Shown here: positions 23,732 through 39,917 of the stretch, piece by piece
How positions within the stretch are numbered: the stretch's first letter is position 1
Layout: every line of letters starts with the position of its first letter
NCBI RefSeq assembly: GCF_003073045.1
Contig: NC_037590.1
Location: forward strand, 20,239,708 to 20,303,707
DNA: 64,000 nucleotides
From: Pomacea canaliculata
Lineage: Eukaryota > Mollusca > Gastropoda > Architaenioglossa > Ampullariidae
Reading direction: 5' to 3'
Notes under the pieces: model-generated
Database searches by the model: none
The model's input: only the letters and a program-made list of their open reading frames with translations
What the model was told of the DNA's origin: nothing
Made by a program: the position numbers and the translations under genes

Positions 23732-26700
23732 ATGGACTTTCTGTCATTTATTGACCTATCTACATCCTTTGTACTGGTCCTGTTAGCAAGCTTCTTGTTT
23801 TACCTGTGAGTATCGAAGTATTAATGTTGAAATTTTACCTTATTACACTAAATGGACAAAACAAATTAAGAGAGATTAAGAGTAGTAGCAAGGCAATACT
23901 CTTGTGCACATTATTTTGTCAGGTATGGGACGAGGGAAACTTTTTTTGTGCTAATTATTTTCTACAAATGAAAACAGACCCAACAGATTGTTTAGAATAG
24001 TGAAAACAAATTCTCAACATGGACCAATGTATCTGTGGACTGTCTCAGATACGGAATTTGGCCCTACGGAGTGTGGAAGTCTCTGGGTGTTGATGGACCC
24101 AAACCTTCACCTTTCATTGGCAACTACTATCAGATGGTTACAGAGGTAAAGCTAACTAGTGAATATGTTAGCTGGCTTTATTCTCTAATTCCCTGTCTTT
24201 AATTGTGATAATTGTGTGAGTATGCCACGTTTGTGTTTAGTAACATGACATATGGAGTGATAAGGCGCACTTTGTGTCGTTATTAAATAAATTGTCTCCT
24301 TCAAAGCTATATTTTTAACATTTTCCAGGGAGCCGAACAATTTGTTCAGAAATGGTCGAAGAAATATGGTCGCACATTTGGGTACGTTTTAAAGACCAGT
24401 TCTTACTGGTTTTTTCGTTGAAACATAAACTATTGAAGAAAGTTTTGTTTTATTCTGACCATATATTTCTTAGAGATACTTTGCACATCTACCTCCTGTT
24501 ATTATTTACTCTCGTTACTGATGAAGGTTTCCTCTTTTTACCTGTCGCTGTGTTAAACGTTAGTATTTTGCTTTAAATGTTTTTGTAGCGAAATACATTT
24601 GTATTTCAGCATGTATTCTGGGCGCGTGCCACTGCTAGTAACCACCGATCTAGACATTCTAAAACAAGTTCTTGTCAAAGATTTCAACAAGTTTACAAAC
24701 CGATTTGTGAGTATAAAAAGTGAAAGTTTATTAAAGTCATACAGTGCCATTTAAATTTGAAATAAAAAAAATTAAATGTTACTTACCGCTGCAAATAATC
24801 TTCCCTTGGGAGTACGTGTACAAGAGACATCATTCAAACAGAAATATTGTAATCACACTTAGAAATTCAGTGTGTTTGCAAATAAAATAGGTATACAAAG
24901 CATGGACAATATATATATATATGCCTTATTTAACTTATGCTTTCGTGACTTTTTAAACTTTCAGGAAAAGATGGAGATTGCACCACAGGAAATTCGTTCG
25001 ATGTTGCCCTTTACTGCCGGCGCACAATGGAAAAGAATTCGACACATACTAACACCTACCTTTAGTACGGGAAAGTTGAAGCAGGTGAGCTCATCATTTG
25101 TCAAGTCAGGTGCAAAGTAAGTTGGCTAAAGAGTTTGTCTTTGTGCGACGGGTGCATTAGATTATCATTTCTTTCCATATTTGTTTACTTCCGAGCTTTC
25201 TTGCGTTTTTTAAAACTTGTGTGTATTTAGTAATTTAGTATCACTTCTTTGTAAGTGTAGTCTCTTGGAAGCTGTTGATGTGAGAGACAGGCTTGCTTGA
25301 ATTGATATTTATATTTAAAAAGAGGGGATGGCTGTGTGGTTGTGATGAGTCCACGGTATCTACTAAAGTATGACTGTCTTCATATTTTTTCACTCTTTAT
25401 TTAAATCAAATATTTTAAGAAAGTTAGTAACAGTAACAGAGAGCGTAAATATTTTTGTATTTTAAATTCAAGATGTTTATGTTTACGTTCTTGACATCTT
25501 TAATAATACTGATGCTTATTTTTTGAAATTGTAATTTATCTGCTCTACTGTAACTCTACTTCAAGTGCACTCTCCTGTAAAATATTTAAGACGAACTGGA
25601 ACTGAAATATTACCTTTACTGCTTATATATTTAAGAAAATATATGTTCTATTATTTATATTTTATTATCTATATGTATGTAACTCGTTATTTTTACAGAT
25701 GGAACACTATATTCAACGCTGCTGTATCCAGCTGACGAACAACATAGAGGAGACTATTCGGAGAGGTGAAAAGATAGATGTCAAAAGGTGAGAATTTTAT
25801 CCGATTACAGTTCAAAGTCTTCAATTCCCACTTTCGTGAGGAAATGATACTATTTTTTGTGGTTCCCGTTCACTTAATCCCCAGACACTTCATCCCCAAC
25901 GCTTCATCCTTAAAATGAAATTTTAACTATAAAAATTATAAAGCCGGCGAAAAATTTAACTGAAATTCAAATAATTATCTTCATATAAACATCACAATAA
26001 GTTTTACAATTAAAATAAATATTGAAATACATTAATAATATTAAATCATGCTATTAACTTCAACGTCATTTGAACCTCTACAACATTAGTTAAAGTATTT
26101 TAATTGTAAAACTTATTGTGATGTTTATATGAAAATAATTATTTGAATTTCAATTAAATTTTTCGCTGGCTTCATAATTTTTATAGTTAAAATTTCATTT
26201 TAAGGATGAAGCGTTGGGGATGAAGTGTCTGGGGATGAAGTGTCTGGGGATTAAGTGTCTGGACACCATTTTTTGTGTAAAATCTTGGCATTTCTTTTAA
26301 AGCATCAAAGACCCAGTTGTTTGAAGCGGAAGATCGCTATCGAAGAAGTGTAAATCAAGTGTACTTACTTTCACTTACTAACATTGCCAAAACTTGTCAA
26401 TTATTTGTAGAGCGGCGAGTACTCAGTTCCTCCTGATTTCGACACCTTGCATTGTGCCTATTGTAACCTGTGTTACACACCTGTGTTACACACCTGAGAA
26501 ACCGTTTCCTTTTGTTTTCCAGAGTTTATGGTGGCTACGCCATGGACGTGATCGCGGGCACGGCGTTTGGTGTGGAAGTGAATTCTCAGAAAGACCTCGA
26601 CCATCCATTCGTCAGAGATGCAGGGACATTTTTGACAGACATCCTCTACATAGGGAGTTATTTGCTCTTACTTTCAAGTAAGAAAAATGACTCTTGTTTT

Positions 26701-29700
26701 CAATAACTGGGTCTTATGATGATTTAATAAAGAGAGCTAACCCAGGAACACATCCTAAGAGCTACAACCAAGAATGAGTTTGTATTATTATTGTATTTTC
26801 ATTGTTAATTTACTGTTATAAATTTTTTCAGAGGCCGTTCCAGTTCTGGTTCCGTTTATAAATTTTCTGGTTAAACATTTCTTTCAACCAAGAGGATACA
26901 AGTCATTCATAAGAAACGTTCAGCGCATTAAAGAAGAAAGACAACTGGAGGAAAATAGAAATGTATGTATTGGACAACAGTGACACGTGTGTTTGTGTAT
27001 ATGTTTGTCTGCGTACGTAGGTAGCTAAAGCTCAAACACACACCTACATCTAGCGAGCATTGAAAGTATCCAATTCTCTTCTACACACACATGCGCGCTA
27101 GCATAAATCAAAAAAACTTCAAGGTGTGACACGTTTAATGAACAGAGAAAGCATCAGTAGAATTTTATTACAAAATAATATATAGGATTTCAAATATTTT
27201 CACAAATAATATATTTTTTGCTGCACAGAAGAAACCCGACTTTCTCCAGTTAATGATGAGCTGCGAAGAAAACCAAAGTCCAAACAAAGATCGAATGAAT
27301 GGTAAAGCTTTTTGTCTTTATGACTGAAACATCAAATTAAGTAACGGAGAGAGAAAGAGGGCGAATATATAAACATGAATATGTAAACAGGGCTTCTGCT
27401 TACGCAAAAAATTGCGTACAGTACGCATTAAAAGTTCGGAGGACCCCTTCAATTTTCGTCAATGGGGTCCCCTGGTACCCCTTCAAATTTGGGCGAAGAA
27501 CAGATACAAAATTGGGTAAGTGTAGTGTCTGACATCGTAGCCCAATCTATTGTTGTCGTCTGCTACAAGGTGAGAATTACTTTCCTTGCACTGAGTTTTA
27601 TTCCCCTACCGGGAAGAGTTCCATTAACCTATTTCCAAGATGTCGTTGACAGCGGGGTTAAAATCATCGTCTCAGAAACGGAAAGAAAGTGAGCACCCCA
27701 AGTACAGTGAGCATAAGCTCATCACAGATGCTTGCACAGACATCATGGCACAGAAATCTCGCAGTTTCTGACTAGACATTACAGTGCTTTGTTTGCCTGA
27801 AAGGCAGTTGAACAAAGTATGTTGATTTGTTGGTTTTTTTTCAACTTTGTAAAGGGACCCCCTTAGAGTTAGCGTGGGACCCCTTGGAAATCTGAAGAAG
27901 GGGTCCCTGGAACCCCAAAGAATTTAGCCTTAGCAGAAGCCCTGAGTAAACATGAAATAACCACTCAATTTAAATTAATTATAAATAAAACATTAAAGCA
28001 TTCAACTGTATCTCGGTCGGACACATCATTTATGTACACATGTTTTTAAAATGTGTATTAAAATATAGGATTTAGTTATAACTGTAACTCATAAAGAATA
28101 TGCCGACCATCTGTCATTGCAGTTTTGTCAAGTGTTGAAGTCATCGCACAAGCATCAGTTTTTTTCTTCGCTGGCTACGAATCAACAGCATCCACCCTGC
28201 AGTTCATGGCCTACCTCCTGGCGCTGCACCCGGAGGTACAGGAGAAGATTGTGAGGGAAATCAAGGAACAGCTTGGCGATGTGAGTTTTTTTGTTTGTTG
28301 TTGTTTTGTTTCATTGTTGAATTTTTGCTATTACCATTGACTTCACCTCTTGTTCATGTTATACACACTTGTCATGTCTACCGTTTATGTCTGTAGCACC
28401 CATCATGATGTTTACGGTACCACGAAAAGTAGAAAATGAAGCAAAAATCATCCACTTGAAAGAAGAGAGATGAAATGTAGTTTAACATATAAGAGAAATC
28501 TTGGATTTGACTAAGAAAAAAAGCCATTGTAGTCATAAATGGATTCTATGTTTAATCAGGAGATACCTGATCACGATGGGATTTTGAAGTTGAAATACCT
28601 GGACAGCGTCATCCACGAGACATTGAGGATGTATCCTTCCTTCTACTTGTAAGTGTAATTGTTTGGTAACAGACAGACGCAGAAGACGAGTAAAATGTTG
28701 GCATGATGTTATGTTTTAATTATCTTCACTCATAGAGTCAATTTTGTTTCACAATTTACACAAAGACGTCTAATCTACTTTGTAGATATGAATTAAGGAA
28801 TATTTTGATAATATTGTCAGTACTGTGCACGACTCAACTGTCCATACCTTATTGGCTATAAAACTCTTACTCATAATGATCTGAATTTTTATAGCACTGA
28901 CAGGATCGCATCTGAAGAGGTCACTATCAAAGGTGTTACAATCCCTAAGGGAGCTGGAGTTATTATTCCTATCGCCAACGTGATGAGAGACCCGGAGTAC
29001 TTCCCTGACCCTGACAACTTCATACCTGAGCGGTGAGCGATACGAGGTTAATACAAAGACTTAATAAAAATTATAATGAAACACAGTACAAGGAATAGAA
29101 TAAGAATATAGGTTTGTAAACAATCCATTCAGATATGGTAAGCATTAAAAACACACACCAACACGTACAGACACACACACACACACACACACGCACGCTA
29201 CAAAAACTGAGAATTTTATTTTGAATGTTAGTATAGTGTTTATTTCCAGACACTCATAGGCGTATTTTGTTGTCTACACACACAAACAAGAATACCTCTA
29301 TGTGATGAGGAGTGAAAACATTTTTCACAGGTTTTACGAAGGCAGCGTCGATCCCATCTCCTTCTTGGCATTTGGGTATGGTCCTCGTCTGTGTCTTGGC
29401 ATGCGTCTGTCTCTGCTGGAGGTGAAGATGGCCATGGTGCACGTGCTGAGGAGAGTGAAGTTTTTGAAGACAGACGACCTACAGGTGAGATAACAAACCA
29501 CCACCAGGCATCTTTTGTACACAGTCAACGCCATAAAAGTGACTTAAAAAAAATAAAGAAATAATATTTTGAAAGATAAAGCTTACAGAGTAGATCTACA
29601 TACATCAGAAAGATAAACACATGGCAAAATAAAATTGTAAGTTTTGAAAATAGCAGACTTCAAATAATAAGAAAAAAAGATATGAGGTAACTCTATTTCT

Positions 29701-29817
29701 GGGTTTTGTACGTGTTTACAGGAAAGTCTGAAGATGAAGCCTGGCTATGTTCTGACCATTCCAGACCGAGTGATTGCCATCAAAGCTGTCATGCGAGACG
29801 TAGCTGCCACAGGTTAG
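23732..29817 (+). CDS. P450-3: CYP3A-like cytochrome P450, 14 exons, intact
   Basis: Exons: 23732-23805, 24049-24145, 24329-24381, 24610-24706, 24965-25084, 25699-25787, 26523-26677, 26832-26962, 27229-27301, 28123-28280, 28560-28648, 28895-29032, 29331-29484, 29722-29817; 507 residues, no stops. Predicted ER haem monooxygenase with N-terminal anchor, WKRIRH C-helix, ETLR K-helix, PERF and haem loop FGYGPRLCLG. The I-helix reads AGYEST: Ser at position 317 replaces the conserved Thr. The gene is a mosaic. Exon 3 (EQFVQKW) and intron 2 match P450-6, exon 13 (SVDPISFLAF, FLKTDDLQ) matches P450-5/6, but the C-terminus (IKAVMRDVAATG) matches P450-1/4. Intron 6 holds a fold-back element and intron 9 a TIR element. 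Substrate unknown. Confidence 0.93.
25871..26257. mobile_element. Fold-back MITE-like element in P450-3 intron 6
   Basis: The left half begins CACTTAATCCCCAGACACTT and the right half is its near-perfect reverse complement, ending GGGGATTAAGTG; the arms are about 170-190 bp and meet near 26064. The right arm has an extra copy of the GAAGTGTCTGGGGAT unit at its tip. It has no coding capacity. Introns 6 of the other copies lack it. A clear target-site duplication is not visible, so the superfamily is open. Confidence 0.85.
27388..27944. mobile_element. Non-autonomous TIR element (hAT-like) in P450-3 intron 9
   Basis: Perfect terminal inverted repeats CAGGGCTTCTGCT / AGCAGAAGCCCTG bound a segment of about 557 bp. 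The flanks ATGTAAAC and GAGTAAAC could be an imperfect 8-bp target-site duplication (6 of 8), which together with the CAG start suggests hAT. Its left part recurs at 9760-9960. Inside is an open frame of 76 codons (27462-27692) of no recognised family; I do not call it a gene. Confidence 0.8.
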
Positions 29818-31440
29818 ACACAGTCAAGGACCCAGCAAGGAAACACAATGCAACAGATACTGACTTTTAGAAGTATTTCTCCTAGCCTCTAACACGGTAA
29901 TAACAGCTAGGAAACCACCAACACCACCACTTCTTCTCAGATAAAGACATACGACTCAAAATTACTGAGACAAAACACAGCAATCTTGTTTCTAATGTAC
30001 CGCATAATGGTCCACAAAGTGTGGTTATCAACTTAGCAACTGGGAAGCGGACAGACGAGAGGACCGAGCGATGACTGTGAGGGGCACCGGTTCGATTTAG
30101 TGCAGCGTTCTTTTTCTTGTCAGCCCAGCTGCCACATATTATTACTTACCTGACCTTTACGTGTCCAAGCTTGATAAGTGTAACACTGAACCCTAAATGA
30201 CCCTTCATAATCTAATGTTGAGGAACTGAATGTGCAGCAAATGCACCGAACCTACTTTGAGTGAGTTTAGAGGTTAGTAGTGTACATGTGCAGTGTCATT
30301 ATCATAGAGTATTGCCCTGACATCACAGATATGGAGAAACGAAAAGTGCTTGCCATTGTTCTCGAGCTAACTTTGTCTCAAAATCATGCGAACTCTTCAC
30401 TGTGTTTTTTATATTATAGTTTAATCTGTAGTTAGTGTCTGTAAAATGCTGGAATGAGTCTCCACATACAAACAATACATACACAGAGTAAGAAACACTG
30501 AAATGCTATCGGAGTCCAGCCGTTAAAAACAACAATAAAAATAGTAACAAGACGTTCAAGAGTCGTAAAACTAATGACAGATAAAACTAAAACATTAAAT
30601 AAAAGCAGTGTAAAGATTACTAGATTTTCAGGCAAACAAAGTCGTGGCTTAATGCTTTCTATATATCTATGTCTATATAATACGCTTACTGTACATATGC
30701 CTCTGTTAGGCAGTACAAATGGCTAGAATGACAGTACTGTAGGATCTGGTCAATGTTGTCATGTCTTCTTTGATGTCTTATGACCAAAGAATATTCATAT
30801 TACCGAGTCACCTCGAACAAAGACTACAAAAATAAAGAAAAAACAAAAACAAATTGTGATTGATGTAGCTCTTTACCCGAACCTTTGCTTTCTTGCCTGC
30901 GTCCTGAGTCTTGTATTTTGTGAAAGGCAAGTGTGTATTCGCCCTCCACACATCCACATGCACTGGACACAATTATTGCCGTCGTTGTCAGCTGTGTGGT
31001 CCTCACCTCTATGACAAGTATAATATGAGATGTATTATTGTCTACTATTTTATTATTGCTAATAATTCCTCAGCTCCACATTTGTATCCCATGCTCTATG
31101 GAGCATTCTTCTCATTGTATACTGTGTACTTTTGTACATTGCCTTATGCTTGCTTTGAAGATGGAGAAATAAAAATATAATAAAAGGAAGAAGTAGGTCT
31201 ATGTTTTATTAGAGATACGTTTTATCAGAGTCTAGCATTTTGAGCCTTGCACTTCATTTTGATCAACTGTGCATAAAAAGTTATCAACAGATATATTTAA
31301 AGTACACGATCGGCATGAAATGTAAATACAGAATGTTGAGAACAAATAGTGGCTGTTGATAAATCAAGATAAACATCGGGTACATTCAGACTTAAAGGTC
31401 AGAAAATGCCGTGAGGGCACGCACTGTGGTCGTGACTGTG
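29818..31440. other. Intergenic region between P450-3 and P450-4
   Basis: No gene recognised. The first 110 bases are the 3' flank of P450-3 and match the start of the window. From about 29930 to 31260 it is closely similar to 50850-52230, which leads into the orphan exons. From 31230 it matches the flank of P450-1 (2490 on). Small open frames in 30432-31180 are not preserved as protein in the second copy. Confidence 0.65.
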
Positions 31441-31664
31441 CACTGAAAGTCCTCAGAGTACGTAATGTTGTTCATGCGATGTACTACAAGTACTGAGAGC
31501 TACAGTGCACCCCACTATCTATATAACTCAAGAATGGAAGCATTTCGACAAAGCGATCCTACAGCTGTAACAGTGCTGAGACTGTCGAGCTCTCGTCAGT
31601 TGTCTTCAGAAATCAGTTTCTCTGTCCAGAAAAAGTTTGTTCTTCGCAGTCTTCGGAGACTAGG
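31441..31664 (+). promoter_or_regulatory. P450-4 promoter and 5' UTR
   Basis: TATA-type box CTATATAACT near 31518-31527, about 143 bp before the ATG, at the same place as in P450-1. Upstream lie CACTGAAAGTCCTCAG (31441-31456) and GTACTACAAGTACTGAGAG (31481-31499), versions of the AGTACT motif seen before other copies. Confidence 0.55.
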
Positions 31665-36961
<5,297 letters not shown>

Positions 36962-39700
36962 AGCACAGTAACGGGCACTAACAAGTCAACCACTGTAACT
37001 GATATTACGGGACAAATGACTTTCAAAAAATATTTCTCCTAGCCTGTAATACGGTATTATCAGTTAGGAATTAACAACAACATCAGCAACAACCTACTGA
37101 AAGACTTCTTCTGTGATAACTTGATGAACGATGTGAAATTTGAGGCTTAAATGATTTACATTTCATCATATTAATGATATGTATATACAGATTATATGTG
37201 CTGACCTGGTGATCAGAAAGCGTTTAATGAGGATTGTGTTTATTGCCTTATTTACGTTTCTAAGACTACCTAACGAGGACTCACATTCTCTGTCATGTAA
37301 GCACGTACTCTTGACACAATCGTCAAGGCTCAGTCTCTCTAAATGGGTGATTATAATACAGATGACTTTTGTTGTAATAATCACAGAAGTTTACGCAGTT
37401 CATGTGTTTAAAAATAACATCTCAACTTAATCGTTACACATAAGAACAAGAAAATGTCTGTGTGTGCGATTGTGTGCGTGCGTGTGAGTGTGCGCATGCC
37501 TGTGCGTGTGAGTGTGCGTGTATGCCTGTGCGTGCCTGTATACTGATGCCCAATTCTGTATGTATGCATAAACAATGGCTCTCTCTCTTAATGTTAATAT
37601 GTAAGTAGTTGTCAAATAAACATGTATATGTATTAACACCATTGTTCGAGTAATTTTAATATACTGTTCGTGCTTCTTGCTTATTTTCTATTTTATTATT
37701 CACAAATACACAAACTTCATATAAATTAACAGTATACGTGCATGCGAAAGCAACATTTTAACACACACATACACCGACCACACACATATTATTATTTATT
37801 ATTTTTATTATTTTAGACGAAAACAATTCCACATTTTCTTCAGCTATAAATGTTTACTGTCTCAAAATCAGACAAACTCTTTACTGTGTTTTTGTTCTTG
37901 TTTAATCGGTAGCTAAATTCTGTGAAAGCACTTGAATAGAAGGTTTCCACACAAACGACACACACGCAGAGTAAGAAACAGGGAAATGTTATCGGAGTCC
38001 AGCTGTTAGTCGTGGTCGGAATCTTGATGTGACCTGGAGAATTCAGGTGTACGATGATGTTGGTATTAGATATGTTTGTGGCAATATAGAGTTTTGGTTA
38101 AACAATTTCAGGAAGAAAGTTATACTTTTGCACAGATTTGAGGGAATCGGATAGCACTACTACATCGTATTGCAAATTTGCTTACTATTCCATTTTTTTT
38201 GCAAAAGAGAGAAACTTGGAACTAGCAAGATAATATATCAATAATACGTGAAACATGGATCACGATCAGCGTCGTTATAAAATGGTCTTTGATCATGAAA
38301 CACATCGCGTAATCTGCTGAATCGTTTTCAGTTTGAATGCATGCATTTGAAATGAATTTAACTTTCATCACTTCAGATCGTAACCTAATTGTTTATATAT
38401 ATATCCTCACTGTACATAGACCTACCTCTGTGAGGCAGTATACATAGCTTGAATGACAGTACTGTAGGATCTATTTCTGGTCGTAGAGAGTTGTGGTAGG
38501 TCTAAATTGCTTCGTGGTCGAATGATGTCTTGTGTCTGACGTCGTGTGTGCGTCATTTGTTCCACGTCACTTGAAGCAGGAAATGACGTCATCTATAAGG
38601 AAAACAGTTGCTCTAAAAATGTCCAAGTGAGCGGGAAAATACAACGGTCTTCGTCCGCCATCTTCTTCATAACTTTCTCAGTCACATTCCTCTGAACTTG
38701 TGCCTCTTCCACTCGATTCACCTACAAATCTCTTCATCCTCATCGTCATCTGTTGGGGCTCGTCGAGCGTTGTGTATGTGTGTATATGTATGTGTGTGTG
38801 TGTGTGTGTTGTGTGTGGTGTGTGGTGTATGTATATGTGTAATATGTTTTGCTTATGCAAGGTAAGTGTACGTTCGTTTTATTACACTAGTGTCGTGTTT
38901 AAATCATGATAGTTAATGTTACTCTGTCTTCTTTTATAGCTTATCTCAAATGTCCAAATTACGAAGACCTTCCTTCAGATCGAGCAAAGAACAAAAACAA
39001 ACGATGTAAATGCTGAAGTTTTTTCCCACCTGAACCTGTTTTCGTGTCTGCTTTCTGCTCTTTTTACTGCATATCGACCGCCTCTGAGTGCATTGTACTG
39101 AAGTTACTGAAAGTACTCAGAAGTGTTTCATACTATCGATAGTAAATACGTTGACTTTTGTGAAATTATCATGGCTAAAAACAGAAATGCATTTCAGAAC
39201 AATACAGGGGAATGCTTAATGTACTGCTAGTATTTTTACACATTTACTTCTCTTCTCTCTACACAACCAAGGAAAACCATCCGTAGATCATACGATGACC
39301 TAGTCGACATCTAGACCTACATCTTCACCAATATTTACAAACGTGACACGGCAGTCTATGATATCATACCTAACCCCGTCCTTGCGGGGTTGGCAACCAC
39401 ATGACATGCTCTTAAGAAGCTCTTAAGTGCGGGCAAATGTACTTAAAGCACATTAAGTCATACTGAGAATAGAAGTCGTACAATGCTACAATTTCTCTAA
39501 CGTGAATATGGAAATGGCCAGGACAATAAAGTTTAGACAGACCGTCAGACATACAAGATCGGCATACAAGATCGGCATACATTTCAAACTCAGAATGTTG
39601 AGAACGAACGATGTTGAGAAATCGAGATAAACATCGGGGTACATTCAGACTTTAAGGTCACAACAAAGCACTGAATGCACCTTTCTGTCGTTGTGACGAT
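36962..39700. other. Intergenic region between P450-4 and P450-5
   Basis: 36962-37640 matches the P450-1 3' flank, with AATAAA at about 37615. 37800-38360 matches 10250-10760. 39360-39700 matches the flank of P450-6 (54110-54450). The middle part, about 38380-39350, has no second copy in the window; it holds a GT-rich stretch (about 38763-38845) and a cluster of CRE-like sites near 38536-38600. No protein-coding gene is supported. Confidence 0.6.
38536..38680 (+). promoter_or_regulatory. Possible orphan promoter: CRE palindrome plus TATA-like site
   Basis: The full CRE palindrome TGACGTCA (38584-38591) is followed at once by CTATAAGG. Within the 50 bases upstream are CRE half-sites in TGACGTCG, TGCGTCAT and CACGTCAC. 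About 60 bp downstream is a CGCCATCTT sequence resembling a YY1/initiator site. No gene is recognised immediately downstream; P450-5 starts 1.3 kb further on. Confidence 0.3.
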
Positions 39701-39917
39701 GCACTGAAAGTACTGAAAGTACGTACTGTTGTTCATGGGATGTACTACAAGTACGGAGGGCAATAGTACGCTCCACTTCCTCTATTTAAGACGAGGTTTG
39801 AACCTTTGACCAAAGAGCTTGCAGATTTAATATTGATAGGACTCGTGCTGTTCAGCTCTCGTGAGTTGTCCTCAGAAGTCAGCGTGTCTGTACTCCTCGG
39901 AGTCTTTGGAGACTAGG
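39701..39917 (+). promoter_or_regulatory. P450-5 promoter and 5' UTR
   Basis: A TATTTAAG box at 39783-39790 lies about 132 bp before the ATG. Upstream, two adjacent CTGAAAGTA repeats (39701-39720) and a GTACTACAAGTACGG (about 39742) form the AGTACT-type motif cluster. The same layout precedes P450-6. Confidence 0.5.

Noticed and set aside
39371-39392. Hairpin AACCCCGTCCTTGCGGGGTT resembling a bacterial terminator
   Set aside because: There is no bacterial gene context; in an animal genome such a stem has no terminator meaning.
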